This document shows, in pieces, positions 13,756-22,271 of a DNA stretch of 24,299 bases; position 1 is the first letter of the stretch; every line of letters begins with the position of its first letter. Made by a program: the position numbers and the translations under genes. Source of the DNA: Actinobacteria bacterium UBA912 (GTDB lineage Bacteria > Actinomycetota > Coriobacteriia > Anaerosomatales > UBA912); contig DBEG01000150.1 in the NCBI GenBank assembly GCA_002293965.1, forward strand, positions 1 to 24,299, given 5' to 3'. Under the pieces are notes generated by a model. That model worked only from the letters and a program-made list of their open reading frames with translations. It was not told where the DNA came from and ran no database searches.

Positions 13756-14520
13756 ATGAACACCATCACCGGAATCCCCATAATCGACTGGGCGCTGGGC
13801 CTGTTGGATACCCACGGGTACTCGCTTGTGGTGTTCTTCACGACTTTCGAGAACCTGTTCGTCATTGGGTCGTTCACGCCTGGCGAGACGATCGTGATCG
13901 CCTCGGCGTTCCTCACTTCGCCCCAGACGGGCACCCTGTGGCTGCCGGCGGTATGGATCAGCTCGGTGGTGGGCACGGTGATCGGGTCGAACATCTCTTA
14001 CTTCTTCGGGCGCGAAGGCGGGCGAAACACCCTGCTCAAGTACGGGCATCGCTTCCACATCACCGAGGAGCGCGTCGCCGAGGCCGAGGCATACTTCGAG
14101 GTACACGGCCCCAAGGCGGTCTTCTTCGCGCGCTTCGCCACCGGTCTGAAGAACTTCGTGCCGGTCATCGCGGGAGTGACCCGGATGCGCGTGCTCCACT
14201 TCCAGGGGTGGACGCTACTGGGCGCGATTGCGCAGACTTCGCTGATGTGCGCGATAGGCGTGCTGGTCGGGGAGAACTTCGACAAAGCCTTGAGCATCGC
14301 CCGCGGCTTCGGGATATTCGGACTGCTGCTGTTCGCCACGGTGATCACCCTGGCGATCCTCGGCAGAAGGCGCTTCTACAGGAAACGTCGCGAGAAAGTC
14401 CTCGAGGAGGCCATGCACCTCCATGAGATCGAGGGGTCTGCCGCCGAGGATGTGCTCGCCGAGAGTGCGCCCACCGCCGAGAGCGCGTCAGCCAGCGAGC
14501 CACCCGCCAGCGACCGATGA
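13756..14520 (+). CDS. DedA-family membrane protein
   Basis: Inner-membrane protein of the DedA/SNARE-associated family (254 residues), members of which act in lipid flipping and membrane homeostasis. Recognised from FENLFVIGSFTPGETIVIASAFL near the N-terminus, YFFGREGGRN, and the re-entrant-loop region FARFATGLKNFVPVIAG. That loop normally reads RFxPxxRxFxPxxAG; here proline is Thr and the conserved arginine is Lys. Four or so membrane segments are visible, then a basic stretch (about 200-210) and a Glu/Ala/Ser-rich tail. ATG 13756 gives a standard N-terminus but has only a weak GGACGG upstream. An in-frame ATG at 13675 has AGGGG upstream but lies across the inverted repeat. The stop overlaps the birA start (ATGA). 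A link to biotin is not implied by the family. Confidence 0.88.
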   Translation: MNTITGIPIIDWALGLLDTHGYSLVVFFTTFENLFVIGSFTPGETIVIASAFLTSPQTGTLWLPAVWISSVVGTVIGSNISYFFGREGGRNTLLKYGHRFHITEERVAEAEAYFEVHGPKAVFFARFATGLKNFVPVIAGVTRMRVLHFQGWTLLGAIAQTSLMCAIGVLVGENFDKALSIARGFGIFGLLLFATVITLAILGRRRFYRKRREKVLEEAMHLHEIEGSAAEDVLAESAPTAESASASEPPASDR

Positions 14521-15494
14521 GCACCCGACGATCCGACGTGCTCGCCGCGTTGATCGAGGCCGACGGCGCCGCGGTCTCGGGCGAGGCGCTTGCAGTGCGC
14601 CTGGGGATCAGCCGCGCTGCCGTCGCGAAGCACGTCGCAGCCCTGGGGACCTTAGGCTACCAGGTCGAGGCGGTGACCGGAGTCGGGTATTCGCTGGTAG
14701 CTGCACCCGATCTCCCCGTGCCCGGAGCCGTGAGCGCCCTTTTGCGCGACCCGATGTGGGTCCGGCTGGAAGGCGGGGTCGAGACGGGCTCGACCAACGA
14801 CGACGCGCGCACGCTCGCCCGCGAAGGCGCGCCGCACGGCACCGTCGTGCTCGCCGCCAGGCAGAGCGCGGGGCGCGGACGCCTGGGTCGCGCGTGGGAG
14901 TCGCCCGAAGGCGGCCTATATCTTTCGGCGATCCTCAGGCCCCAGGTAGCCGTCGCCGACCTGGCACCGATGGCGCTCGTGATCTCCCTCGGCGTGGCGC
15001 GTGGGCTTTCGCAGCTCGGCGTCGAACCGAGCTTGAAGTGGCCCAATGACCTGCTGCTCGGCCCCGGGAAGCTCGCGGGCGTGCTCATCGAGATGTCCGC
15101 CGAGGCGGACCGCGCCGAGTGGATGGTCGCAGGCGTCGGCATCAACGTCCGGCCGTCAGCCACGCGGATCGAAGGCGCGGTGTATCTTGCGGATGTGGCG
15201 AGTTCTCGCGCCGATCTTCGGCTGGCGAACGTCGCGGCTGTCGTGCTCGACGGGATCGCGCCGGCATTCGCCGAGTGGAACGCCCGGGGATTCGACGCCT
15301 TGCGCGAGGAGTATGAGCGCCGGTCGACGCTCGCCGGTGCCGATGTGGTCGTGCGTGACGTGACCGGAGCCGTGCGCGCCGCCGGGATCGTGCAGGGGAT
15401 CGACGGGCTCGGGCGGCTCGTGCTGCACGCCGAAGACGGGGCGATCGCGGTTGTCTCGGCAGGTGACGTGACGCTTCGGGCGAGCGCCGAGTAG
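14517..15494 (+). CDS. birA: Bifunctional biotin-[acetyl-CoA-carboxylase] ligase and biotin operon repressor
   Basis: Activates biotin with ATP, attaches it to carboxylase carrier proteins and, when loaded with biotinyl-AMP, represses biotin genes. The 325-residue protein has an N-terminal winged helix (about 5-63, with LAVRLGISRAAVAKHVAAL as the HTH). The catalytic domain has GSTNDDAR, the biotinyl-AMP loop SAGRGRLGRAWES, LKWPNDLLL and KLAGVLIEM, and VAGVGINV. A C-terminal SH3-like domain (from about 270) completes the long form. The presence of the DNA-binding domain agrees with the perfect BirA palindrome in front of the next gene, bioY, so this copy is the likely regulator. It starts four bases inside the dedA end. 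Confidence 0.96.
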   Translation: MSTRRSDVLAALIEADGAAVSGEALAVRLGISRAAVAKHVAALGTLGYQVEAVTGVGYSLVAAPDLPVPGAVSALLRDPMWVRLEGGVETGSTNDDARTLAREGAPHGTVVLAARQSAGRGRLGRAWESPEGGLYLSAILRPQVAVADLAPMALVISLGVARGLSQLGVEPSLKWPNDLLLGPGKLAGVLIEMSAEADRAEWMVAGVGINVRPSATRIEGAVYLADVASSRADLRLANVAAVVLDGIAPAFAEWNARGFDALREEYERRSTLAGADVVVRDVTGAVRAAGIVQGIDGLGRLVLHAEDGAIAVVSAGDVTLRASAE

Positions 15495-15504
15495 GGCGCA
15501 GCGC

Positions 15505-15533
15505 TTGACGGGGGGTATCGGCGTGCGTATTGT
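15505..15533 (+). promoter_or_regulatory. bioY promoter
   Basis: TTGACG at 15505-15510 and TATTGT at 15528-15533 are separated by 17 bases. The -10 hexamer runs into the left arm of the BirA operator (15530-15538), which is the expected geometry for repression by blocking polymerase. Confidence 0.65.
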
Positions 15534-15560
15534 AAACCAACTACAAGCGACGGTTTACAA
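15530..15560. promoter_or_regulatory. BirA operator (biotin box)
   Basis: TTGTAAACC at 15530-15538 and GGTTTACAA at 15552-15560 form a perfect 9-base inverted repeat with a 13-base spacer. This matches the known biotin-regulon operator type bound by BirA with an HTH domain. It lies just after birA and ends 12 bases before the bioY ATG, covering the -10 element and the predicted transcription start. Confidence 0.93.
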
Positions 15561-15572
15561 GTGGAGACTACG

Positions 15573-16157
15573 ATGACATCAAGCCCGGCCCTCGCAACCC
15601 GAGACAGACTCTTCAGCGTCCGAGACGTCACGACCATCGCGCTGTTCGCAGCGGTCATCTCGGCATCCGCGCAAGTGTCCATCCCGATCGGCGCGGTGCC
15701 AATCACCCTTCAGGTCTTCGCGGTCCTGCTCGCGGGACTGCTGCTGCGTCCGCTGGCGGCATTCGCGGCAGTGGGCGTGTACCTGCTTCTCGGTGCCGCC
15801 GGCGTACCCGTGTTCGCGGGATTCGCGTCCGGCATCGGCGTGCTCATCGGCCCCACCGGCGGGTACCTCTTCGGATTCGCGGCGGCAGCGCTGGCGGTCG
15901 CACTGCTGGTCAAAGCGCTCTGCGGCAGAGTCGCTCCCATCATCGCCGAAGGCGTCGCCTGCGCAGTAGGAGTCGCGGTGATCTACGCTTTCGGCTGGGC
16001 TCAGCTCATGCTCGTGGCCGGTCTCTCACCTGCCGAGGCATTCATTGGCGGCGTCGCTCCCTTCATCGCGCTCGATGCCGCGAAGGCCGCGGTCGCGGTC
16101 GGAGTGGCCTCATCCATCCGCCGAACCGGGCTGGTCAGCGTGAGGGCGACCGCCTGA
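15573..16157 (+). CDS. bioY: Biotin transporter S component BioY
   Basis: Membrane protein that binds biotin for ECF-type uptake, alone or with a shared energy-coupling module. The 194-residue sequence has about six hydrophobic segments with the family marks SIPIGAVPITLQVFAVLLAG, VYLLLGAAGVPVFAGF, GPTGGYLFGFAAAA and FIALDAAKAAVAVGVA. ATG 15573 has GGAG (15563-15566) six bases upstream; a GTG at 15561 would add four residues. The BirA operator immediately upstream makes it a biotin-repressed gene. No bioA/B/D/F genes are in the window, so uptake may be a main biotin source. The A/T energy subunits must be elsewhere. Confidence 0.95.
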   Translation: MTSSPALATRDRLFSVRDVTTIALFAAVISASAQVSIPIGAVPITLQVFAVLLAGLLLRPLAAFAAVGVYLLLGAAGVPVFAGFASGIGVLIGPTGGYLFGFAAAALAVALLVKALCGRVAPIIAEGVACAVGVAVIYAFGWAQLMLVAGLSPAEAFIGGVAPFIALDAAKAAVAVGVASSIRRTGLVSVRATA

Positions 16158-16170
16158 AAACAACCCGACC

Positions 16171-16199
16171 TTCCTCGATGTCAGACCCCTGAGTAATAT
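16171..16199 (+). promoter_or_regulatory. Weak candidate promoter of the yhaO-yhaN-like pair
   Basis: TAATAT at 16194-16199 is a reasonable -10 in an unusually AT-rich patch between bioY and the nuclease gene. The hexamer 17 bases upstream, TTCCTC (16171-16176), is poor. The gene's ribosome site is AGGGGAAAG just before the ATG at 16238. Confidence 0.3.
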
Positions 16200-16237
16200 A
16201 GATCGTGTAACTTAGGTTCGCGATCGATAGGGGAAAG

Positions 16238-17485
16238 ATGAGCAGGTCGTTCAAGTTCGTCCACACAGCCGACATCCACCTGGACGCACCGTTCGTTGGA
16301 GTGAACGCCAAGGACGCCAGGGTTCAAGAGGAGCTCATTAGGGCGACCTACGCGGCTCTCGACCGCGTCGCCACCATCGCTGTGGAACGCCAGGTCGATT
16401 TCGTGGTTGTCGCAGGTGATATATACAACACCAAGGACAAGAGCACGCGAGCCCAGCTTCGCTTCCGCTCCGTGATGCAGCGACTTGCCGAGGCAAACAT
16501 AGGCGTCTACCTCGTCCACGGCAACCACGATCCCGCCAACGGGTACTCGGCTGGACTCGATATGCCCGACAACGTGCACTACTTCTCCACGACCAAGGTC
16601 GAACGCATTGAGGTCAAGGACGCCTCCGGCCAGACCCTTTGCGCACTGTACGGGCAGGGTTTCGGGACAGCCGTTGTGACCGACAACCTAGCCAGTCGTT
16701 TCTCTCGGCAGGCCGGAGACGAGACCGCGATCGGGGTGCTACACGCCAACGTCGGCGGCCAGCAGGGATACGAGCCTTACGCACCCTGCAGCCTGCAGGA
16801 TCTTCGCAATGCCAAGATGGATTACTGGGCACTGGGGCACATCCACAAGAAACAAGATCTGGGGGATTCGCCCAAGATTCGCTACAGCGGCAGCCCACAG
16901 GGCCTCAACCCCAAGGAGGATGGCGCTCACGGTTGCTGGGTCGTGACGATGAACCGCGGTGAAGTGACCGAAGAGGAGTTCGTCGAGACCGACGCGGTGC
17001 GCTGGCATCAAGCAACCATCGATGTAGGACAGATGAATAACGTCGATGACCTTGTCGACGCATTGAGGGATGAGTGCACGCGTTGCCGTGGGGAGTCGGG
17101 CGGTCGCCCCGCTATAGTCAGGATCGATCTCGTCGGCCGCACCGAAGTCAATGCTTCGATCTCAAGGGGCAGCACGTTCGACGAAGTAGTCGAGGAGCTA
17201 CGCCGCGAACAACTCGAAGCGACCCCGTGGCTGTTGGTCGAGCGAGTGCGCAATCGTACACATCCCGCCTTCGATATAGACTTCCTGCGCGAGGTCGAGG
17301 ACTTCACAGGTGACCTGATCCGGTTCACAGAGGCGCTGGAGGATCCTACAGCGGCAAAGGAGTTCATGGATGAGGTGCTGGGTGGCGTCGACAAAGCCTT
17401 CGGCGAGTTCGAACGAGACGAGGCGGAGTTGATCAGAAGAGCTCGCGATCTGAGCTTGAGCCGCCTTTTGGAGGAGGACCGATGA
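16238..17485 (+). CDS. YhaO/SbcD-like metallophosphoesterase (predicted DNA exonuclease subunit)
   Basis: Calcineurin-like phosphoesterase of the SbcD/Mre11 type, predicted to cut DNA with its ATPase partner encoded next. All metal-binding blocks are visible in order: HTADIHLD, VVAGDIYN, VHGNHDP, GVLHANVGG and ALGHIHKK. They are followed by YSGSPQGLNPKE, typical of the YhaO group. The protein has 415 residues; after the catalytic domain (about 1-235) the C-terminal third carries a capping domain and an acidic helical end, where YhaO proteins contact YhaN. The last four bases overlap the start of the partner gene. It belongs to the YhaO/YhaN pair known in Firmicutes rather than classic SbcCD. 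Precise role in repair is not established. Confidence 0.9.
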   Translation: MSRSFKFVHTADIHLDAPFVGVNAKDARVQEELIRATYAALDRVATIAVERQVDFVVVAGDIYNTKDKSTRAQLRFRSVMQRLAEANIGVYLVHGNHDPANGYSAGLDMPDNVHYFSTTKVERIEVKDASGQTLCALYGQGFGTAVVTDNLASRFSRQAGDETAIGVLHANVGGQQGYEPYAPCSLQDLRNAKMDYWALGHIHKKQDLGDSPKIRYSGSPQGLNPKEDGAHGCWVVTMNRGEVTEEEFVETDAVRWHQATIDVGQMNNVDDLVDALRDECTRCRGESGGRPAIVRIDLVGRTEVNASISRGSTFDEVVEELRREQLEATPWLLVERVRNRTHPAFDIDFLREVEDFTGDLIRFTEALEDPTAAKEFMDEVLGGVDKAFGEFERDEAELIRRARDLSLSRLLEEDR

Positions 17486-20025
17486 TGAGACTAAAGAGAG
17501 TGGTGGCCGAACATTTCGGCAGGCTCAAAGGCGCACAACTCGGTGATCTGGATAAGGGATTGAATGTGGTGCTCGGGCCCAACGAGGTCGGAAAGACCAG
17601 CTTTGCGAATCTGGTAAGGCAGCTCTTCTACGGATTCGCTCGCAAAAGCGGCACCACCGAAGCCTCGTACGTTTCAGACAGCGGAAAGCGTCAGGGACTG
17701 CTGGTTCTTACAGATGACAGCGGTGAGTGGAGCGTCAAGCGGGTGGAAGGAGCCCACGGCGGGCCGGTCAGCGTCACGACTCTGAGCGGTAGCGATCAGC
17801 AGGGCATCCTCAATAACGTCACATCGGGTATCAGTAGGGAAGCCTTCAGGGTCGTCTTGGGCTTTGGATTGTCCGAGTTGGCCGAGATCGAGAAGGGTAC
17901 CTCCTCAGATGATGGAGTTCTATCTCGACTGTTCGCTGCTCAGGCGGGTCTGGCGGTCAATCCCGCCGACGTGAAGGCCGGTCTAGAGAAAGAAGCCGGG
18001 GAGCTTTGGGCACCTAGTAAGTCCAAGCCGATCCTCAATCAACTCAAGGCTCAGATCAAGGCGCTCAAGTCCGAGATAACGCAGCTGGAGGCCAAGGCCA
18101 GCGGATACGCTGCTGATCAGGAGAGATACAGAGGGCTAGCAGACGAACTCGAAGAGGCGAGAGCCGCGAGAGAGCAGGCGCAGAGAGTGGCCAAGGAGCT
18201 AGCTGTCTACGAGCAGGAGCTGCGGACATTCGAGGACACTTGGGATGAGATGCGCAAGCAGATCGCCTCGGCCGGGCCGGACCTGGATAGAGCAAATCAG
18301 GCCCTGGGAGGCATCAAGGTCGATGACGACCTCTATGTTGCAACCCCCGCCATCGAGGCGGTGCTGAGCGACTTGTCTGGCTTCGAACAGCGAAGAAGCG
18401 CGATCGCGAATCACGATGCGAGCATCATCGAACTACAAGTCAAGGCGCAGGTGATCCTTGAGGATGTCGGGATAACTCCTGAACTGGCTGACGATGCCGA
18501 CGTCGGGCCGGACAGCATCGCAGGCATTGAGAAGTGGCGGGACCAGCTGCTCAAGAAGGAGCATGCGTCAGACGAGGCTAGACGCAAAGCACAGGATATT
18601 GCGTCCCGACTTGAGGAGTCCGAGCAAGTCTCTGAGGCTACTTCGCAACCTGCAGCGTCTGGATATCGCTCGCCGGGGATCATCATGGCGGCAGCCGGAT
18701 TTCTGTTGGTTGCATCGGGGGCTGCGCTGGGTGAGATTGTGTCGCTGGTGCTTGGGTTGGCTGTGTTGGGAGCCGGCGCATTCTTCCTCTGGCGCAGTCG
18801 TGGGGCGGGACCATCCAAGCAGCCAGAGTCTGCGTCGGTCCAGATCGCCGTGCAAATGAACTCTGCGAAGCGGGACGCCGAGCTTCGCCAGACTGAGCTC
18901 GAATCGGACCTGCAAGCTTGGAGCCAGTGGCTGGCCGACAAAAGACTGGATTGTGCGGGAGAGAATCCTGCGGCAGTCGCGACGACGGTCACTGCGATAA
19001 AAGAGTGGCGATCCGTGATCGCGGAACTCAGGAAGGCTCGGGAGCTACGGTCGAAAGACGAGTCATGGTGCGAGGGCTACCGCGAACGTCTGAATAGAGC
19101 CGTCGAAGGATTGGGGAGTGCTCCATCGGCATCCTCGCTTGTGGATGTCGCGAGCGTAGCAGCTAGTATCAAGCACATGAAGGATCAGAACACGGTTGCC
19201 ATGCATCAACGCGAGACGGTCAGGCGCACGATAGATGGACTCACGGACGACTTGACCAAGTGGCAACAGGAGATGGAAGTCACTCGGAGCAAGATCGAGG
19301 AGGTGTTGACGAAGGTCGACCTGCCTCCAGGTGCCGACGTGGCCCAACTTAGTGCCCTAAGCCAGGAAGCCGATGCTGAGGCAAAAGCCCTAGGCGAGAA
19401 GTATGACGATGTGTTGCGGAATCACACGGAACTCAAGCAGAAACTGGGCGAAGAAGAGCGGGATTCCTCGATGGCCGCCGCGAGACTCGAGATGACGGGC
19501 CTCGAAGAGCTGGTCCAGCAGAAGTTCGAGGAGTATGCCGTACTCGCGATAGCGGCCCGGCTCGTGGAGCGCACCCAAAAGGAGCATGAGAAGAACCGTC
19601 AGCCAGCCGTGATACAACGTGCGGGCCAGATATTCGCCGACATCACGGAGGGGCGATACACGGGAGTCGTAGTTCCGGGTGACGGCCGTTTCATCGTCCT
19701 CAACGGGAATTCGGAGGTGATCCCCTCGTCGGAGCTGTCGACGGGCACCGCGCAACAACTCTATCTCGCGCTGCGCTTCGCCCTGATCGAGACCCTCGAT
19801 ACAGTCGGGGTCGGGCTGCCCGTGATAATGGATGATGTCGTGGTCAATGCTGATCCCAAGAGGCGGGAAGGTTTGGCCAAGGCAATCGTCGAGCTGTCCC
19901 GGCATCGTCAGGTCATCTTCTTTACCTGCCATCCTGAGACTGCGGAGCTACTAAACGAAGTGGCAGACCCCAAGAACGGCACGGGCGGCGTGAAGCGGAT
20001 CAGTCTTTCAGAGCCGGCAGCCTGA
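17482..20025 (+). CDS. YhaN-like SMC-type ATPase with membrane hairpin
   Basis: Rad50/SbcC-related ATPase of 847 residues, partner of the preceding nuclease. The N-terminal half-site has Walker A GPNEVGKTSF (about 32-41). The C-terminal half has the ABC signature region ELSTGTAQQLYLALRFALIE (about 751-770), Walker B PVIMDDVVVNAD (about 780) and a switch histidine in FFTCHPE. Between them run long Glu/Lys/Ala-rich coiled coils (about 190-390 and 450-710). Near residues 395-438 lie two closely spaced hydrophobic segments (IIMAAAGFLLVASGAALG, then LVLGLAVLGAGAFFLW) where SbcC has its zinc hook. This membrane hairpin is a feature of YhaN and suggests a membrane-tethered complex. Translation may begin at either of two adjacent ATGs. 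Its 3' end overlaps the convergent kinase gene by 26 bases. Confidence 0.9.
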   Translation: MMRLKRVVAEHFGRLKGAQLGDLDKGLNVVLGPNEVGKTSFANLVRQLFYGFARKSGTTEASYVSDSGKRQGLLVLTDDSGEWSVKRVEGAHGGPVSVTTLSGSDQQGILNNVTSGISREAFRVVLGFGLSELAEIEKGTSSDDGVLSRLFAAQAGLAVNPADVKAGLEKEAGELWAPSKSKPILNQLKAQIKALKSEITQLEAKASGYAADQERYRGLADELEEARAAREQAQRVAKELAVYEQELRTFEDTWDEMRKQIASAGPDLDRANQALGGIKVDDDLYVATPAIEAVLSDLSGFEQRRSAIANHDASIIELQVKAQVILEDVGITPELADDADVGPDSIAGIEKWRDQLLKKEHASDEARRKAQDIASRLEESEQVSEATSQPAASGYRSPGIIMAAAGFLLVASGAALGEIVSLVLGLAVLGAGAFFLWRSRGAGPSKQPESASVQIAVQMNSAKRDAELRQTELESDLQAWSQWLADKRLDCAGENPAAVATTVTAIKEWRSVIAELRKARELRSKDESWCEGYRERLNRAVEGLGSAPSASSLVDVASVAASIKHMKDQNTVAMHQRETVRRTIDGLTDDLTKWQQEMEVTRSKIEEVLTKVDLPPGADVAQLSALSQEADAEAKALGEKYDDVLRNHTELKQKLGEEERDSSMAAARLEMTGLEELVQQKFEEYAVLAIAARLVERTQKEHEKNRQPAVIQRAGQIFADITEGRYTGVVVPGDGRFIVLNGNSEVIPSSELSTGTAQQLYLALRFALIETLDTVGVGLPVIMDDVVVNADPKRREGLAKAIVELSRHRQVIFFTCHPETAELLNEVADPKNGTGGVKRISLSEPAA

Positions 20026-21415
20026 CGGTGAAGCAGGCGCCCTTCGGGGTCAGGTTCTCGACGTCGATCTCGCCAGCGTGTCTCTTCACAATCGACTGCA
20101 CTATCGCCAGCCCGAGCCCCGCGCCTCCGGTCGTTCGGTCTCGGCTGGCAGAGGTGCGGTAGAAGCGGTCGAAGATGTGGGGTAGGGATTCCTCGGCTAT
20201 GCCGGGACCTTCGTCGCTCACCGAGACCACGGAGAAAACACCCTCGTGTCGCATCTCGAGGTTCACGATCCCTCCTTGCGGAGTGTGCCTCGAGGCGTTG
20301 TCGAGCAGGTTCGCTATCACCTGCTGTAGCCGATCCGGATCGCCGAGAACATCAGGTGCATCACCGGTGACCCTCACATCGATACCACGTTCCGAAGTGG
20401 TATGCTCCAACGAGTCGACCGCTCCCAGGACGATAGAGCGAAGTCTCACCCTCCGCATCGGCAGCTCTCCGGTAGCCCCTTCGATCCGCTGTAAGGCGAG
20501 CAGATCCTCGGCGAGTCGGGAAAGGCGCTCCGACTCCTTGACGATCGTGGCTAGGAATCGTTTCGTGTCCTCGAGATCGACATCGCCTTGTGCCAGCGTC
20601 TCTGCGGTCCCGCGGATCGCTGTGAGCGGACTTCGGATCTCATGGCTCACATCGGAGACGAACCTCGACTTGCGCCTCTCCTCTTGTTTGAGCTCGTCGA
20701 CCATTTGACTGACCTGATCGGCCATCGTGTTGAAGGCCTCGGCAGCGGTGCGTGTTTCCTGCGGCCCTTGTGGAGCAACCCGCACTCCCAGGTCACCGGC
20801 TGCGAACATCTGCGCGCTGGAAGCGATGTTGCGAAGCGGACGTGAGAGCCAACGCGAAAGGATTTCCGCGAGCAGGAACGTCGCCAGCGTGAAGATCGCT
20901 GCCAACAGCACCAGCGTAGGTGCATGATCGCGCAGCAGGGTCAAGCGCGAGAAGGTTTCCGCTGAAGCCATTGCGATTCCGGTGACGTTGCCGTTCTCGA
21001 GCATCGGTAATGCCACGCTCAACCTGATCTTGCCGTCAGCTCCGGGTCGGCTCCTCACTCCGACCGAGCCTTCCAAAGCCGAGCGAACCTCAGGAAGATT
21101 CACCAGCTCTGCGCCACTCGCGGGGGTGTCCCCCGACACTGCGACAGGGGCGCCCTCGGAATCGAGTATCGCAAGGTTGGAATTGGCCTCAAGTGCAGTC
21201 TCCCGAAGCGCTGTGCTCAGCGCATCCTGCTCTTCGATGCCAGTCTCGGCGGCGATGGCGGTCAACAACCGGGCCTCGGCGGTGAGTCGCTCCTCCAACT
21301 TGCGGATGCCGTACGATTGGACCTCCTGCAGGAAGTACCACGAAAGCGGCCCGGCGGATGCAATAGATATGACCAGCAGGGATATCAGCAGGTGTGTTCT
21401 TATCGAAGTTCGCAC
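20000..21415 (-). CDS. Sensor histidine kinase (HAMP, HisKA, HATPase)
   Basis: Membrane sensor kinase of 471 residues, partner of the regulator encoded 45 bases upstream. Order: membrane segment about 8-28, an extracytoplasmic sensor region of about 135 residues, membrane segment about 167-188, HAMP linker (about 189-240), and the HisKA box VSDVSHEIRSPLTAIRG with phospho-accepting His258. The ATPase follows, with N box NLLDNASRHTPQGG, G1 box DEGPGIAEE, F box FDRFYR and G2 box GGAGLGLAI. The layout is the PhoR/WalK-like class without an obvious PAS domain. The ligand is unknown. Its stop lies inside the convergent ATPase gene, leaving no room for a shared terminator. Confidence 0.93.
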   Translation of the reverse strand: MRTSIRTHLLISLLVISIASAGPLSWYFLQEVQSYGIRKLEERLTAEARLLTAIAAETGIEEQDALSTALRETALEANSNLAILDSEGAPVAVSGDTPASGAELVNLPEVRSALEGSVGVRSRPGADGKIRLSVALPMLENGNVTGIAMASAETFSRLTLLRDHAPTLVLLAAIFTLATFLLAEILSRWLSRPLRNIASSAQMFAAGDLGVRVAPQGPQETRTAAEAFNTMADQVSQMVDELKQEERRKSRFVSDVSHEIRSPLTAIRGTAETLAQGDVDLEDTKRFLATIVKESERLSRLAEDLLALQRIEGATGELPMRRVRLRSIVLGAVDSLEHTTSERGIDVRVTGDAPDVLGDPDRLQQVIANLLDNASRHTPQGGIVNLEMRHEGVFSVVSVSDEGPGIAEESLPHIFDRFYRTSASRDRTTGGAGLGLAIVQSIVKRHAGEIDVENLTPKGACFTVRLPALKD

Positions 21416-21460
21416 GATGCTTCCTCGGCGAAAGAGACGGGGGGCGGGGCAATCACGACA

Positions 21461-22168
21461 TCAAGGCGCGATCCGGTAGCCGTAGCCTCGAACGGTCTCG
21501 ATCACGGCCGGATCGATTTTGGCGAGCTCGAGCTTGTCACGCAGCCGTTTGATGTGAGTGTCGACGGTCTTTGTCTCGACCAGATGCTCCCATTGCCAGG
21601 CCTGCCGAAGTAGGTGCTCGCGACTCAGAACGATCCCAGGCTGAGCCATCAGTGTGGCCAGCAATTCGAACTCCCGGGGTGTCAGGTCGATCATTTCATC
21701 GCCGAACATCGCGGAGTGGGTCCCTTTGTCCAAGACGATCCCGGAGGCTTCCAGGCGGGCGGAACCTGCCGCTACCTCCTGCGACTTGTGGGTGGAGCGC
21801 CGCAACAGCGCCCGGACGCGGGCCAGCAACTCGTGGATTCCGAAGGGCTTGGCGAGGTAGTCGTCGCCTCCAAGCTCCAATCCCACGACCTTGTCGATCT
21901 CTGTGTCGCGCGCCGACAGGAACAGAAGAGGCACATTCGAGTGCTCGCGGATCCGCTTGCAAACCTCATAACCATCGATTCCAGGCAACATGATGTCGAG
22001 TATCACCAGGTCGAACGCGGTGCGCTCGGCAAGCGATACCGCACTGTCGCCGTCTGCGGCGGTGGCGACCTCATACCCCTCCTTCTTCAGGTTGTAGGAT
22101 ATGAACTCGAGGATGGATTGCTCGTCATCGACGACAAGGACCTTCGGGGCAGCGATTCCTCCCACCAT
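21461..22168 (-). CDS. OmpR/PhoB-family response regulator
   Basis: Two-component transcription regulator of 235 residues. The receiver domain has acidic Asp14-Asp15 (LVVDDEQS), phospho-acceptor Asp58 (LVILDIMLPGIDG), Ser85 (LFLSARD) and Lys107 (YLAKPFG). The winged-helix DNA-binding domain (about 135-235) shows DLTPREFELLATLMAQPG, SREHLLRQAWQW, and the recognition region VETKTVDTHIKRLRDKLE followed by VRGYGYRIAP. ATG 22168 is chosen because the receiver fold begins just after it and GGAG stands a few bases upstream; the frame is open another 77 codons but is not protein-like there. It precedes the kinase gene and is divergent from coaX. The target genes are unknown. Confidence 0.95.
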   Translation of the reverse strand: MVGGIAAPKVLVVDDEQSILEFISYNLKKEGYEVATAADGDSAVSLAERTAFDLVILDIMLPGIDGYEVCKRIREHSNVPLLFLSARDTEIDKVVGLELGGDDYLAKPFGIHELLARVRALLRRSTHKSQEVAAGSARLEASGIVLDKGTHSAMFGDEMIDLTPREFELLATLMAQPGIVLSREHLLRQAWQWEHLVETKTVDTHIKRLRDKLELAKIDPAVIETVRGYGYRIAP

Positions 22169-22203
22169 GCGATCTCCGTTTCTAGCGTCACCGGGCAGGT
22201 TCG

Positions 22204-22212
22204 ATGATAACA
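22204..22212 (-). promoter_or_regulatory. Candidate extended -10 promoter of the two-component operon
   Basis: On the minus strand the bases read TGTTATCAT, a TGn extension plus TATCAT, about 36 bases upstream of the regulator ATG. No good -35 element is seen. The 103-base gap to coaX shows no other clear signal; coaX itself has a GAGGA ribosome site but no promoter I can defend. Confidence 0.3.
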
Positions 22213-22271
22213 TGCACGTTGGACGCCTCTTATTTCTGAGGACTGACTGTTGATTTGAGGATGACCAGCTC

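Noticed and set aside
14657..15706. Minus-strand open frame (about 349 residues) opposite birA and bioY
   Set aside because: Ser/Ala/Thr/Arg-rich without any family motif and crosses the BirA operator; a shadow of birA.
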